A program made the translations under genes and the position numbers. The notes under the pieces are model-generated. The model was not told the origin of the DNA and ran no database searches. It worked only from the letters and a program-made list of their open reading frames with translations. A stretch of 64,000 bases of DNA. Source: Flavobacteriales bacterium. Lineage in GTDB: Bacteria > Bacteroidota > Bacteroidia > Flavobacteriales_F > PHOS-HE28. The stretch spans positions 184,279-248,278 of the forward strand of contig JADJOG010000004.1 in NCBI GenBank assembly GCA_016713865.1, read 5' to 3'. Of this stretch, positions 39,309 to 50,466 are shown in pieces (position 1 is the stretch's first letter; each line of letters starts with the position of its first letter).

Positions 39309-41563
39309 TCAAGGTTCGCGCATGATGCGCGGAATCGCTTCCTCGTAAGTGCGCTTCGCGTCGGCGATGGTGCCGAAGGATGCGTCATCGACCATGAGCT
39401 TGCCTTGGGTGACGTGGCCGAGCAGTACACTGGGCACGCGGCTCGCCGACATCAGATCGAGAAAGTCGTCCTCGTTGTCCTGGTCAACAGTGACGATGGC
39501 GCGGCCCTGCGCTTCGCCGAAGAGGAAGCTGTCCTCGCGCACTTCGCTGTCGGTGACCACATCGAAGCCGAGGCTGCGCGGCATGCCCATCTCAGCGAGC
39601 GTGACGAAGATGCCGCCATCGCTCACGTCGTGCGCGGCGTTGATGAGGCCTTTGCGGATGAGCATGAGCAGCATGGTGTGCAGGCGCTTCTCCTCCTCGA
39701 TGTCGAAGTAGGGCGCAGGCGATCGTTCGATGCCATGCACACGCGTGAGGTATTCGCTGCACGCGATGTCGTCCACCACTTTGCCGAGCAGGAAGATGAG
39801 ATCGCCCTTCTGCTTGAAGTCGAGGCTCATGCGCTTGCTCACATCGGGCACGATGCCCACCATGCCAATCGTTGGCGTCGGGAATACCGGGATGTTCTTC
39901 TTCTCGGTAACCGTGTGGTTGTAGAAGCTCACATTGCCGCCGGTAACGGGCGTCTCGAAGGCGCGGCAGGCATCGCCCATGCCTTTGATCGCTTGCGCGA
40001 ATTGCCAATACACCTCGGGGTCGTAAGGGTTGCCGAAGTTGAGGCAGTTGGTGACGCCGCAAGGCTCGCCGCCGGTGCAGGCGATGTTGCGCGCGGCTTC
40101 GCTCACGGCGATCATGGCGCCTTTGTGCGGATCGGCATGCACGTATCGGCCGTTGCAGTCAACGGTGACGGCGAGGCCCTTGCCGGTCTCGCGCACCAGC
40201 ACGAGGCCCGCATCGCTCGGTGCGTTGGTGCTCATGTTGTTGGTGCGCACCATGCTGTCGTATTGCTCGCTCACCCAGCGCTTACTGGCGATGTTCGGGC
40301 TGGCCAGCAGTTCGTAGGCCACCGCCTTCAGGTCGTGCGGCTCATCGATGTCGTCCAAATTGAACTTCTTGTTCTCTGCGATGTAGGCCGGCTCCTTCTG
40401 CTCGCGCTCGTACACCGGCGCGCCGCCACCGAGCACGAGGCTCTCTGCGGGCACTTCGGCGATCAGCTCGCCGTGCATGAAGTAGCGCAGGCGGTCGCCA
40501 TCGGTCACAGTGCCGATCTCCACGCAGTTCAGGTCCCACTTGTCGAAGATGGCCTTCACTTCTTTCTCTCTTCCCTTCTTCACCACCACCAGCATGCGCT
40601 CCTGGCTCTCGCTGAGCAGGATCTCCCATGCGTGCATGCCTTGCTGGCGCGTTGGCACCAGGTCGAGGTTGATGTCCATGCCCGCCCCGCCTTTCGCGCT
40701 CATCTCGCTGGTGCTGCACGTGATGCCCGCCGCGCCCATGTCCTGCATGCCGATGATTGCATCGGTCTGCGCCAACTCGAGCGATGCTTCGAGCAGGAGC
40801 TTCTCCATGAAGGGATCGCCCACTTGCACCGCTGGCAGGTCGTCCATGCTGGTGTCCGTGATGTCCTTGCTGGCGAACGATGCGCCGTGGATGCCATCCT
40901 TGCCGGTGGAAGAGCCCACGATGAAGACCGGATTGCCCTTGCCGTGGCTGGTCGCGCTGATCACCTTGTCGGTGCGCACGATGCCCACGCTCATGGCATT
41001 CACCAGCGGGTTGGTGGTGTAGCACGGGTCGAAATAGACCTCGCCGCCGAGCACGGGCACGCCGAACGCGTTGCCATAATCGCCGATGCCCTTCACCACG
41101 CCGCGCATGTGCCAACGGCTGCTGGCTTCCTTACTGATGTCGCCGAAACGCAAGCTGTTGAGCTGAGCGATGGGGCGCGCGCCCATGGTGAAGATGTCTC
41201 TGTTTATTCCTCCGACGCCCGTGGCTGCGCCTTGGTAGGGCTCGATCGCGCTTGGGTGGTTGTGGCTCTCGATCTTGAAGGCGCAGGCCCAGCCATCACC
41301 GATGTCAACGAGACCGGCGTTCTCCTGACCGGCTTCGGCCAGCAGCTTGGGGCCGCTGCGCGGAAGGGTCTTCAACTGCTTGATGGAGTTCTTGTAGGAG
41401 CAGTGCTCGCTCCACATGGCGCTGTAGATGCTCAGCTCAGTGAAGTTGGGCACCCGGCCCAGGATCTCCTTGATCTTGTCGTACTCCTCGGGCAGCAGTC
41501 CGAGTTTCTTCGCGGTATCGACGCCAGCGGGGCGGTGTCGGGGTTGACGGTGGTGGTGGCCAT
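39309..41563 (-). CDS. purL: phosphoribosylformylglycinamidine synthase subunit PurL, one frameshift
   Basis: Catalyses the ATP-dependent amidation of FGAR in purine synthesis; the small (~750 residue) form working with PurQ and PurS. Motifs: YSAMWSEHCSYKN (catalytic His region), FKIESHNHPSAIEPYQGAATG, FTMGARPIAQLNSLRFG, GDPFMEKLLLEASLEL, MQDMGAAGITCSTSEMSAKG, GVTNCLNFGNPY and TGGNVSFYNHT. The true ATG is at 41563 (MATTTVNPDTAP); the main frame is reached by adding one C to a run of four G/C at 41529-41532, giving NPDTAPAGVDTAKKLGLLPE. This is a homopolymer indel near the N-terminus of an otherwise perfect gene, so probably a sequence error. Confidence 0.96.
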
Positions 41564-41675
41564 GGGGCGGCGAAGGTAGAAGCAGGCCTCGGCTCACGAC
41601 GCGGCGCCAAAGACCTGGTTCACGAATGCACGCCGCGCGCAGGTGAGGCGGGGATCGCGTCGTTGAGCATCGCTC

Positions 41676-41683
41676 TATCTTTG
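41676..41683 (+). promoter_or_regulatory. candidate -7 element of the 41.7 kb toxin-antitoxin operon
   Basis: TATCTTTG, an exact TAnnTTTG match, 19 bases before the antitoxin ATG. No -33 TTG at the proper distance. Confidence 0.45.
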
Positions 41684-41702
41684 TGGTCAACAAGAACCGA
41701 AC

Positions 41703-41942
41703 ATGGACATCGCACTCAAGAAGCTCGACCTGATGCATCGTTTGATGCTGATTTGGGATGAAGCTGCTTTGCAGCGCGTGGCCACGGCCATTGAGACCGA
41801 GGTTCCGGAAATAGAAGAGGAATTTACCGATGAGGAAGTCGCCGAACTGGAGCGCCGTCGCGTGCGCTTCCTGAGCGGAGAAAGCAAGCCTCATAGCGTG
41901 GAGGAATCCATGCGCCTTGCGCGGGAGGGCTTCAAGCGATGA
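41703..41942 (+). CDS. antitoxin of a ParE/RelE pair
   Basis: A 79-residue acidic protein of the addiction-module component type: N-terminal KKLDLMHRLMLIWDEAAL, acidic VPEIEEEFTDEEVAELERRR in the middle, and a C-terminal GESKPHSVEESMRLAREGF that corresponds to the RSYTW/GYSLKEV segment of the antitoxins at 57382 and 11690. It overlaps the downstream toxin by 4 bases (ATGA), the normal coupled arrangement. Confidence 0.85.
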   Translation: MDIALKKLDLMHRLMLIWDEAALQRVATAIETEVPEIEEEFTDEEVAELERRRVRFLSGESKPHSVEESMRLAREGFKR

Positions 41943-42229
41943 GCTATACGGTACAGGTTCTGCCCGAAGCCACCGAAGAGGTCACCGAGATCTTCGCCTA
42001 TTATGAAGGCGAGCAGCAGGGCCTTGGGCAACGCTTCCAGCACGCCTTGAACGAGTGTTACCGAAGCTTAGCGCTGAACCCATCGGGGCAGAAACGGAAA
42101 GGGGACTTCCGCCATGCTATGGTCCACAAGTTCCCTTACCGCGTGGTGTATGAAGTGCGCGGGGAACTGGTGCTCATCTACCAGGTGCGCCACACCAGCC
42201 GCCGTCCCAGCAGGAAGTTCGGGCCATAA
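41939..42229 (+). CDS. RelE/ParE-family toxin
   Basis: A 96-residue toxin. ParE-type features: VQVLPEATEEVTEIFAYY, QQGLGQRFQHALNECYRSL, then KGDFRHAMVHKFPYRVVYEV and the C-terminal VLIYQVRHTSRRPSR. The FPYRVVYEV and YxVRHxxRxP wording is nearly the same as in the toxin at 57089 (FPYVVWYAM, YRVRHGKQKP), so the two loci are one toxin subfamily. Translation is coupled to the antitoxin through a 4-base overlap. Confidence 0.88.
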   Translation: MSYTVQVLPEATEEVTEIFAYYEGEQQGLGQRFQHALNECYRSLALNPSGQKRKGDFRHAMVHKFPYRVVYEVRGELVLIYQVRHTSRRPSRKFGP

Positions 42230-42269
42230 GGCACCATGCGCGGGTGTTTTCGCTCCATGCGCAACCCTC

Positions 42270-43514
42270 CGCTACGACACCTCACTCGTGTGCCTCTACG
42301 CCATCGGCCGTGAGGCGCTCATACCGCAGCATCTCCGCGAGCGCGTTCCGCACAGCACGGCCAGCACCTGGCGCACGCTCGATACCGCTCTTCTGGTGGG
42401 CCACGAATTGCGCGCCTTCCAAGGTGAGGCCATCGACCACTATGCTTTGTTGAGCAAGTACCGCGCGCTCAAGCGCATGGTCTGCACCTTGGTGCGTGTG
42501 TGGGACCGCGTCGCGGGCATCGTGCTGCCCGCCCTCCACAAAAACAAAGCGCACGGCGACCGCCTCATCGACGCCATCCAGCAGCTCTTCACCGTGATGC
42601 CGCGTGAGACCGCCTTGCGCCTGGCCCGCATCTCCAGCACCGCCTTCCACAATCGCTTGGCGCGGATCAAGGAGCGCTGCGGGCTCTCGGTGGTAGGCCG
42701 TTGCTTCAAGCGGCACCCGCTGCAATTGTCGGTTGTTGAAACCAAGAAGCTCAAAGCGCTCTTCGGCGAGCAAGCCTACGAGCACTGGTAACCTCATCGC
42801 TCTTCCAAAGGCTGGCGCGCGCACGGCCTGCACATGGCGCGCAGCACCTTCTACAAGTACGTGCGCGCTGGGCCTGCAACGGCCACGGCCCAAGCCATGC
42901 GCAAGCGCGAGGGCTTGAAGGCCACAGCGCCGAACCAATATCTGCATGTCGATACCACGCATGTGAAGGTTGATCCCGACAACACGCTCTCCATCGCCAT
43001 TGTGAGCGACAACTTCTCAAGGCTGTGCTGGGGTGAGCATCGCGCTGAACAAGGGTGCGGCTAACGTGGTGGCAGCGCTCAAGCGGGCCATTGCCACCAT
43101 ACGCAGCATTACCCGCAGCACAAGAGCACGAATCTGATGCGACGGCGGCGGCGAGAACCATTCGAGCACCGTGGTGGAGTTGCTGCTCAGCACCGACCAG
43201 CCGGAATCGCCCAAGCTCATCGCCCAGCAGGACATCGTCTTCTCCAACTCACCGATTGAGGCGGTGAACAAGATCCGCGAAAGGTTATTTGCGCCGCATG
43301 AAGCCACAAGGCATTGCCGCCACCATAGCGGCTATTCGATGGGGCCTTGAATGATTACACCTACGTGCGGCCGCACGGCTCCATCGATGGCCTCATACCG
43401 TGGGAGCGCTATCTCGATCCAACGCGCAAGCCGGACAACAGCGCCCAGCGCCGCATGGCGCAGGCGCTGCGCATTGCCGCCAACCGAGTTGGCGGGTGCG
43501 GGACGTGCGATTGA
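42270..43514 (+). pseudogene. decayed integrase-core (rve, DDE) transposase
   Basis: Pieces of one ~410-residue transposase lie in successive frames: an N-terminal helical part (LYAIGREALIPQHLRERVP, LARISSTAFHNRLARIKERCG), then after ~42790 ARSTFYKYVRAG and the DDE core NQYLHVDTTHVKVDP and AIVSDNFSR, then ANVVAALKRAI, LSTDQPESPKLIAQQDIVFSNSPIEAVN in segments, and finally YTYVRPHGSIDGLIPWERYLDPTRKP. First Asp is in HVDTT, second in VSDN, and the Glu region is near SPIEA. At least four frame changes are needed. It resembles the IS3/IS481-type integrase fold, but the family is not certain and no terminal repeats were recognised. Confidence 0.75.
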
Positions 43515-43659
43515 AGGGCTAAGCGAAAGAAAACCGCCTAGCAGCCCTTCCCGCCAACGATCCGGAACGGTTCCCCGGCGGAATTGCCGTGCCCGAAGCG
43601 GAGCCACATGCCTGATTTCTGAAGGTGTCTGCACCAAAGATCCGCGTGGCCTTCAAAAT

Positions 43660-44782
43660 TCTTCGACTTCGATATATCGAAGTCCCGATTGCGGATTCGT
43701 CGTGGATGTTGCTCCGCTCGCTCTGCTTGAGGCTCGCGCTGCTGCTGTTCGTGTAGCGGTACACCGCCATGATGTTCCCTAGGGCGTCGCGAACATAATG
43801 CTCGCGGTAATCTTCAACGTCCATGTCGGGATCGCCCACCTGCTTCATGATGCGGTTGCCGCTGGCATCGTAGGCATAGTAAAGGTTCTTTTTCGTGCTG
43901 GTGATCGGACGCGTCACGGCCTTCAGCTTGCTGCTCACCGTCCATGCGATGCTCTCCATCTCTCCCTGATCATCGCGTATGCGCCGCCCAATCTTGTCGT
44001 ATCCGTAGTTGTTGGCGCTGTTGATCGTGTTAAACGCGTCGTCCGCATCGGTGATCCTCCGTATCATCGTACTTGCGGTGGTGTATGTCTGTAGCCACCG
44101 CGCCGCTCTGTTCGGCGAGGTCGAGGATCTGGTACACTCGGTTGCGCAATCTGCGGCCACCGGCCTCGTGGTAGCGATGCTCGAAGTCATCGTAAAGGTC
44201 GCCCGCATTGGTGTAGCGCTTCGCGCTCTCCATGTTCCCGTTGGCGTCGTACTCGTACTCGCTGCGGTAGCGGTTCGTGGCCGCATCGTCGTCCACCCCT
44301 TCCCAGGTGTTGTATTCATCGAGGCCGATCACGCCGCGCGCCTTCTTCAGGCGGTTGAGCTGGTCATAGGCGTACACCTGCGCCAATACCTGGCCTTGTC
44401 CATTCGGCCCCCACAGCCCGAAAGGCTGCAAGCTGTTCACGGTGTGCGCGATGTTGCCGTTGTAAAGCGGCTTGTGGGTGGTGGCCAGGGTGCTGCCGAT
44501 GCCGGGCATGCCGATGGGCGCGAAGGGCCGCTGCGCGATGGTGGCGGGCTGGTCGTCGTTCCACGCGGCGCCGATGCCTTTGTAGTCGGCATCGCCATAG
44601 TAGCCCAAACTCATGGCGAAGGCATCGCGGCCCACGTTCAGGTTGGGGTTGGGTGAAAGGCTCGGGTCGCCGTCGCGGCCCATGTCGGTGCTGGGGGGGA
44701 CGGTGCGGTGGCCATGTTTTTGATCGTGGGCTTTTGCGGTGGCCCAGGGCGGCAATGGAAACCATCGCAGGCCGTGCCGCAT
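43660..44782 (-). pseudogene. RHS/YD-repeat protein, C-terminal fragment
   Basis: Two overlapping frames carry typical RHS sequence: NPNLNVGRDAFAMSLGYYGD, AQVYAYDQLNRLKKARGV, YEYDANGNMESAKRY, then after a slip near 44030-44080 NNYGYDKIGRRIRDD, YYAYDASGNRIMKQV and YVRDALGNIMAVYRY. Full RHS proteins are 1000-3000 residues and export or display toxic C-terminal tips; here the N-terminal part is missing because the TonB receptor gene begins at 44840 on the other strand. The C-terminal core ends where the transposase debris begins, so both ends have been cut. No intact tip domain is visible. Confidence 0.78.
43665..43684. repeat. 20-base perfect palindrome
   Basis: GACTTCGATATATCGAAGTC is its own reverse complement. 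It lies at the junction between the RHS fragment and the transposase remnant, where an insertion target or end would be expected, but no second copy was noticed. Confidence 0.7.
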
Positions 44783-44839
44783 ACTATACCCGAACCGCGC
44801 CCGTTACTTTTGCCGCCCTTCAATCGGCACCCGCCCTCG

Positions 44840-47352
44840 ATGCGCGTATTCCTCTCGTTCTTCCTGTTGCTCTCGGTTCAAAGCCTCTTCGCGCAAGCCA
44901 TACGGCCACCCTGCGCGGCACCGTGCGCGACGAGACCGGCGCCACCTGCCCAATGCCAATGTGACGACCGTAGGCACAACGAAGGGCACCGCCTGCAACG
45001 AACAGGGTGAGTACTTCCTGGAAGTGCCAGCGGGCCGCACGGTGAAGGTGATGTTCAGCTTCAGCGGTGCGCTGGCATACGTTGAAGAGGTGATCCTGGA
45101 ACCCGGCGAGGTGCGCACCGTGAATGCGCGACTTCGTTTCATCACACTAAAGACCATTGATTAGAAGGCACCCGCGTGGATGTGAGCAGGGCGTTGACCG
45201 CATCAACCCGAAGCTCGCGCGCTTCAATCCGTCGCCGCTCGGTGGCGTGGAGGCGCTGCTGGGCGGGCAACTGGGCGTGGTGATGCGCAACGAGCTGAGC
45301 AGCGGCTACAGCGTGCGCGGCGGCAACTTCGACGAGAACCTGGTGTACGTGAACGACATCGAGGTCTATCGGCCGTTCTTGGTGCGGGCTGGCCAGCAAG
45401 AGGGCCTCAGCTTCCCCAATCCGGACATGATCGAGCGCATCACCTTCAGCGCAGGAGGCTTCGAGGCGCGCTATGGCGATAAGATGAGCAGCGTGCTCGA
45501 CATCAAGTACCGGCGGCCGCGCGAATTCGCAGGCAGTGCCATGGCCAGCCTTTTGGGCGGTGCGCTGCACGTCGAGGACGCCATGTTCAACATGCGCTTG
45601 AGGCACGTGACGGGGGTCCGTTACCGCACCAATCAGCTGCTGCTCGGCGGCGGCGATGTGAAGGGCGATTACCGGCCGGTGTACACCGATGCGCAGACCT
45701 ATTGGACCTACGACCTCACCGACAAGGTGGAGCTCGGCTTCCTCGGCCTGTACTCGCGGAACCAATACAATGTGGTACCGGACGATCGCCAGACCGAGTT
45801 CGGTCCTTTCAATCAAGCGTTGCGCTTCACGGTGTTCTTCGATGGCCAGGAGCGCACGCAGTTCGAGACGCTCTTCGGCGCGCTCAACCTCAACGTGCAG
45901 GCGCGCAAGGACCTGCTGCTGAAGTTCATCGCCAGCGCCTACTCAACGGCCGAGAGCGAGCGCTTCACCATACAAGGCCAGTACCGCTTGGGCGAATGGA
46001 GCGTGATCTGGGCAGTGAGCAGTTCGGCGGGTGGTGCGACCTCGGCATCGGCACCTATCTGGATCACGCGCGCAACCAGCTCGATGCTTCGGTGTACACC
46101 GTGGCCCACAAGGGCTACTTGCAACGCGCGAAGAGCTACGTGCAATGGGGCGTCGATTCGCGCGTGGAGACCATCAACGACCGCCTGAACGAATGGTTCC
46201 TGCTCGATAGCGCCGACTTCAGCGTGCCCGAACACGGGCGACGACCTTTACCGCAGAACACCTTGCGCGCCGACCTCGCCATGCAGAGCGTGCGCAGCAG
46301 CGCATACTTGCAGGCACATGGCGGTGGGAAAACAAAGAGAATCCCGACCGCTGGGTGAGCTTGGTGGTAAGCGCACGCGCGCAGCACTGGACCTACAATG
46401 GCCAGGTGGTGGGCAGCCCGGGTTCGGCTCGTGTACCATCCGGGTTGGAAGAAGGAGATCGCCCAGACTCCGTTGTTGATCGCGACTACAGTTTCTGGCT
46501 TGCGGGTGGCCTCTACTATCAGCCGCCTTTCTACCGCGAGGTGCGCAAGCTCGACGGCACCTTGAACCCGAACATCAGGGCGCAGAAGAGCATCCACGCG
46601 CTCATCGGCATGGATCGCTGGTTCGAGATCTGGGAGCGGCCATTCCGGTTCACGGCCGAGGCCTACTACAAGCACATGGATGACCTGATCCCTTACGAGG
46701 TGGACAACATCCGCATCCGCTACTACGGCACCAACAACGCCAGGGGCTATGCCACGGGCTTGGATGTGAAGCTCGCCGGGCAGTTCATCGACGGCATCGA
46801 CAGTTGGATGAGCATCGGCATCCTCAGCTCGCGTGAGGATGTGAAGGACGACTTCTTCTACTGGCGATTCAATGCCGAGGGCGATACCATCTTCCCCGGC
46901 TATACGCGCGACAATGTTGCGGTGGACAGCTCGCGTGTGGAGCCTGGCTTCATTCCGCGTCCGACTGATCAGCGGGTGAATGTGGCCTTCTTCTTCCAGG
47001 ATGAATTCCCGCGCTGGCCCACGGCGAAGGTGCATGTGAACCTCGCTTTCGGCACCGGTTTGCCATTCGGCCCGCCCAACAACAACCGCTACGCCGACAC
47101 CTTGCGCACCAGCCTTTACCGCCGCGTTGACATCGGCTTCAGCAAGCAATTCCTTGGCGCCGAAGGGCAGAACAAGAACGGTTGGCGCAGGCATGTGAAG
47201 GACCTGTGGCTCACCGCCGAGGTGTTCAACCTGCTCAACATCGACAACGTGGCCAACCACACCTGGATCACCGATGTGTCAGGCCGCCAATACTCGATCC
47301 GGATTACCTCACGCCGCGCAGGTTCAACCTGAAGTTGATCGCGTGGTTCTGA
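44840..47352 (+). CDS. TonB-dependent receptor with carboxypeptidase-like N-terminal domain, multiple frameshifts
   Basis: About 837 codons in total. Signal peptide VFLSFFLLLSVQSLFAQ; carboxypeptidase-like domain (TLRGTVRDETGA, LPNANVTTVGTTKGT, GEYFLEVPAGRTVKVMF); plug domain (ALLGGQLGVVMRNELSSGYS, VRGGNFDENLVYVNDIEVYR, MIERITFSAGGFEARYGDKM, SSVLDIKYRRP); then a barrel ending PDYLTPRRFNLKLIAWF. TonB receptors import large or scarce ligands with energy from TonB/ExbBD. The frame changes near 44905, 44945, 45170, 45195, 46015, 46235, 46345 and 47300, yet each resumed frame is conserved, so clustered sequencing indels are likelier than gene decay. The ligand is unknown. Confidence 0.8.
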
Positions 47353-47356
47353 ACCC

Positions 47357-48067
47357 ATGAGAGCCATGCCGCTTCATCGCGCTCGTCGTAACGGCGGCGC
47401 TGGTTTCGTCTTTGTCCGCGCAGGACAACGTTTCGCCTTCGTGCTGGTAGATCCCGCGCATGCGCAGATCGACATGCATTTGCGCGATAGTCGCGACAGT
47501 CTCTATCGCCGCCTCGGTCCGATGGTGAAGGAATTGGAGGCGAACAAGCAGGAGGTGCTGGTGGCCATGAATGCGGGCATGTACACCTCGGACCGCTCGC
47601 CACTTGGTCTCTTCGTGCAGGGCGGCAAGAAGCAGAAGCCGCTGAACCGGCGCACCGATGCCACTGGCAACTTCTACATGCAGCCCAATGGCGTCTTCGG
47701 CGTGCGCCCGGACAACACGGCGTTCATCTGCACTAGTGCCGATTTCCCCGTGCTGGCCGAATTGCGCTGCGCCACCCAATCCGGGCCGATGCTCGTGGTG
47801 AAAGGGGCAATGAACAAGCTCTTCACGGCGGGATCCACCAATGTCCATATCCGCAATGGTGTGGGCATCCGGAAGGACGGCCGATTGGTATTCGCCATCT
47901 CCAAGGAGCCGGTGAACTTTCACGACTTCGCGGCCTTCTTCATCGCGCAGGGCTGCACCGATGCACTCTACCTCGATGGATTCGTGAGCAAGGCCTACAT
48001 GCCCGCTGAAGGCGTGCGGCAGCTGGATGGGGAGTTGGGGCCGCTGATCTCGGTGGTGAAGCGGTGA
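47357..48067 (+). CDS. phosphodiester glycosidase (NAGPA-like) family protein, two compensating indels at the 5' end
   Basis: A 236-codon exported protein of the phosphodiester glycosidase family (related to the uncovering enzyme that cleaves GlcNAc-phosphodiesters). Conserved blocks: VAMNAGMYTSDRSPLGLFVQ, ATGNFYMQPNGVFGV, SGPMLVVKGAMN, RNGVGIRKDGRLVFAIS and DALYLDGFVSKAYMP. Residues ~5-25 in the open frame look wrong (PLHRARRNGGAGFVFVRAG), but the adjacent frame gives a perfect signal peptide (FIALVVTAALVSSLSAQ). One indel near 47372 and one near 47430 therefore cancel out. It starts 4 bases after the TonB receptor stop, so it is probably co-transcribed. Confidence 0.83.
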   Translation: MRAMPLHRARRNGGAGFVFVRAGQRFAFVLVDPAHAQIDMHLRDSRDSLYRRLGPMVKELEANKQEVLVAMNAGMYTSDRSPLGLFVQGGKKQKPLNRRTDATGNFYMQPNGVFGVRPDNTAFICTSADFPVLAELRCATQSGPMLVVKGAMNKLFTAGSTNVHIRNGVGIRKDGRLVFAISKEPVNFHDFAAFFIAQGCTDALYLDGFVSKAYMPAEGVRQLDGELGPLISVVKR

Positions 48068-48173
48068 CTTGGTTCTGCGCGCGAATGGATTTGGCGAGCG
48101 CCGCATTGAGTGCATCCCCTGGACGCCGAAGCGCAACAAGTGCGCGTCAACCAGAGGTCAGAAACAAAGCGGA

Positions 48174-49503
48174 ATGAGAAGGATCCTCATCGTTGTCGGA
48201 CTCGTACTTGGAATGAGTTCCAACGCGCAGCTCACTTACCAACTCGGCAGCACTACGCTCCTTATCGACGTGGTCGTTGACAGCTCGCGGGTGAACATCC
48301 CGTGGGAGATCCTTTGGGGCCCGGATGACCGCTTGTGGATGACCGATGGCCCGCTGATCACGCGCTGGGACCCGGTAACGGATGTGATCGACACGCTGAT
48401 CGATCGTGGCTACGGCAACGGTCTAGGCATGGCCCTGCATCCGGATTTCCCGAACACGCCCATCATCATGGCGGTATTCGATACCGCAGACTACTACGCG
48501 AGCAACACCTGGTGCGAGGTCTCTCGCTTCATCTACGATCCAGTGAACGATTGATCGGCGAAGAGCAAGTGCTCTTCGGCTATTACCATGCGGGTGAGCA
48601 TGCTGGTGGCCGCGTGCTGTTCGACACCACTGGTCACGTGCTGCTTACCACAGCCGATTACGGGCTGATTGGTCCGGACACGCTCTTCTCACCAATCGGA
48701 AAAACCCTTCGCTTCGCCACTGATGGCAGCGTGCCGCCGGACAATCCACGCCCTGATCACACGTGGACCTGGTGGCACCGTAATCCGCAAGGGCTGGCCA
48801 TGCTGCCCAACGGCGCCATCGTGAACACGGAGCACGGCCAGATGTTCCAGGCCAATGAGATCAACCTCTTGCAGGCCAACGAGGACCATGGCTATCCGTT
48901 CTACGACGGCTTGAACTGCTTCCTCTTCCCGGACACGTGCGCCTCAGCCACCTATTCGCACACGCGGCCGATCGCTACCTACTCGCATCCGCCTTCAGGT
49001 TGCGAATTCTACTCCAGCAGCGCCATTCCAGAGATGCAGGACAAACTGATCACTTGCATTCTTTGGCATCGCGGGCTCATGCTCTTCGGCTTCAACTCCG
49101 ATCTGGACACCGTGCTCACGCAGGAATACCTGCAAGGCGGCGCTTTCGATGCGCTCTGGCGAATCCGCGACATCGCGATCCGACCGGATGGCAGTTTCTA
49201 CCTGATCACCAATGATCGGCAGGATGCTCGGATCCGTTTGGTGCGCGCGGATGGAAGCACCGCTGTATCTGACGCTGCGGATTCGCTTCGTGAGCTAAAT
49301 GCCTGGCCCAACCCGGCGCATGACAAGCTGTTCGTGGATGCGCCCGGATCCGCTTCGGTCCAGGTGATCGATGCGCAGGGAAGAAGCATCCCATGCGATG
49401 ATGCGCTTGGGCGATAAGCCATCATCGATGTATGTGATGCTGCGCGCAGGCGTGTGCATCGCTCATTCGCGATGGCCACGCCATTCGCTTCATCAAGCGC
49501 TAG
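48174..49503 (+). CDS. glucose/sorbosone dehydrogenase-like protein with T9SS sorting domain, frameshifts
   Basis: About 443 codons. Signal peptide VVGLVLGMSSNAQ; a PQQ-type six-bladed propeller as in soluble aldose sugar dehydrogenases: IPWEILWGPDDRLWMTD, GLGMALHPDFPN, AGGRVLFDTTGHVLLTTADY, WWHRNPQGLAMLPNGAIVN, EINLLQANEDHGYPFYDG and AIRPDGSFYLITND. The T9SS tail starts at LNAWPNPAHDKLFVDAPGSA. The frame changes near 48545 and again near 49400; the correct end reads DGHAIRFIKR with stop at 49501-49503. Family members oxidise sugars with PQQ. The stop overlaps the convergent pirin stop by three bases. Confidence 0.83.
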
Positions 49504-50371
49504 TCCTCCAGCACGCCGAACTTCCCAGCGGCCACATCCTTGAAGGCTTGCTGAAGCTCTTCAACGGTATTCATCAGGAAGGGGCCATAAGCCGCGATAG
49601 GCTCGTTCAGCGGCTCACCGCTCAGCACGAGCAGCGTTGCTCCAAGCGCGCTGATCACATGCACTTCTTCGCCATCGTTGCGGAAGACAACGAGATGATC
49701 CGTGGGGCCTCGTTGCCATTCACCTTCGCAGCGCCTTCAACCAGCAAGAGCGTGGCATTGTAGTGCGCGGGCAAGTTGAAGCTCGCTTCGCCACCAGCGC
49801 CCATGTTCACCACTGCGGCGATCACGGGCCCAGGTCTTCGCTGGCCCCTTCGCACCGAAGAGCTCACCGGCGATGATGCGCGCCTCGCTTTTGCCATCGG
49901 GCAGTTGCACCAACGCCATGTCTACTTTCGTGATCGGCTGGTAGCGTGGTGCTTCCATCTTGTGCTTCTTGGCAGGTTCACCCAGAGCTGCACCATGTGG
50001 AAGGGGCCTCCGGTGCGTGAGAACTCCTGCTCGTGGTACTCCTTGTGGAGAACGCCGCTGCCAGCGGTCATCCATTGCACATCGCCTTCGCCGATCACAC
50101 CACTGTGCCCGGCGCTGTCGTGGTGCGCCACCTTGCCCTTGAAGGCGATGGTGACCGTCTCGAAGCCGCGATGCGGATGCACGCCAACACCGCGCGGCTG
50201 TTCGCGCGGACTGAAGTCCACGGGCGGGCCGTAGTCGAGCAAGAAGAACGGACTGAGCCGGTCCTGGGCCATGTTGTAGCCCTGCGGGAAGAAGTTGCTC
50301 ACGCGGAATCCATCGCCCACCATGTGCGGGGCGGGAGGAGGCAGCACGGCCTCCACACTACGCTTGGTCAT
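49500..50371 (-). CDS. pirin family protein, several frameshifts
   Basis: Bicupin protein of the pirin group (iron-dependent; some have quercetinase activity). The N-terminal cupin is intact: FFLLDYGPPVDFSPREQPRG, GVGVHPHRGFETVTIAFKG, HHDSAGHSGVIGEGDVQWM, TAGSGVLHKEYHEQEF, holding the metal ligands His-His-His-Glu. After LWVNLP the reading frame changes near 49975, 49850 and 49690; in the proper frames the C-terminal cupin reads KKHKMEAPRYQPITK, FNLPAHYNATLLLVEG and PLNEPIAAYGPFLMNT, ending FGVLED. Total length ~290 codons, as expected. Indels rather than decay are likely because the fragments together restore the family. Confidence 0.85.
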
Positions 50372-50466
50372 TGGTTCCCATCATATCCTTATGGAGCTAG
50401 ATGGGCGCTGCGAAGGTCGGTGCAGCAGGCAGCTTCCTGACAGCCACTATCCTTGCGGTAACCACC

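Noticed and set aside
50401..50466. Upstream extension of the GH92 frame
   Set aside because: The frame is open from 50401, but the signal peptide begins at the ATG at 50467, and the extra 22 residues have no signal or family sequence.
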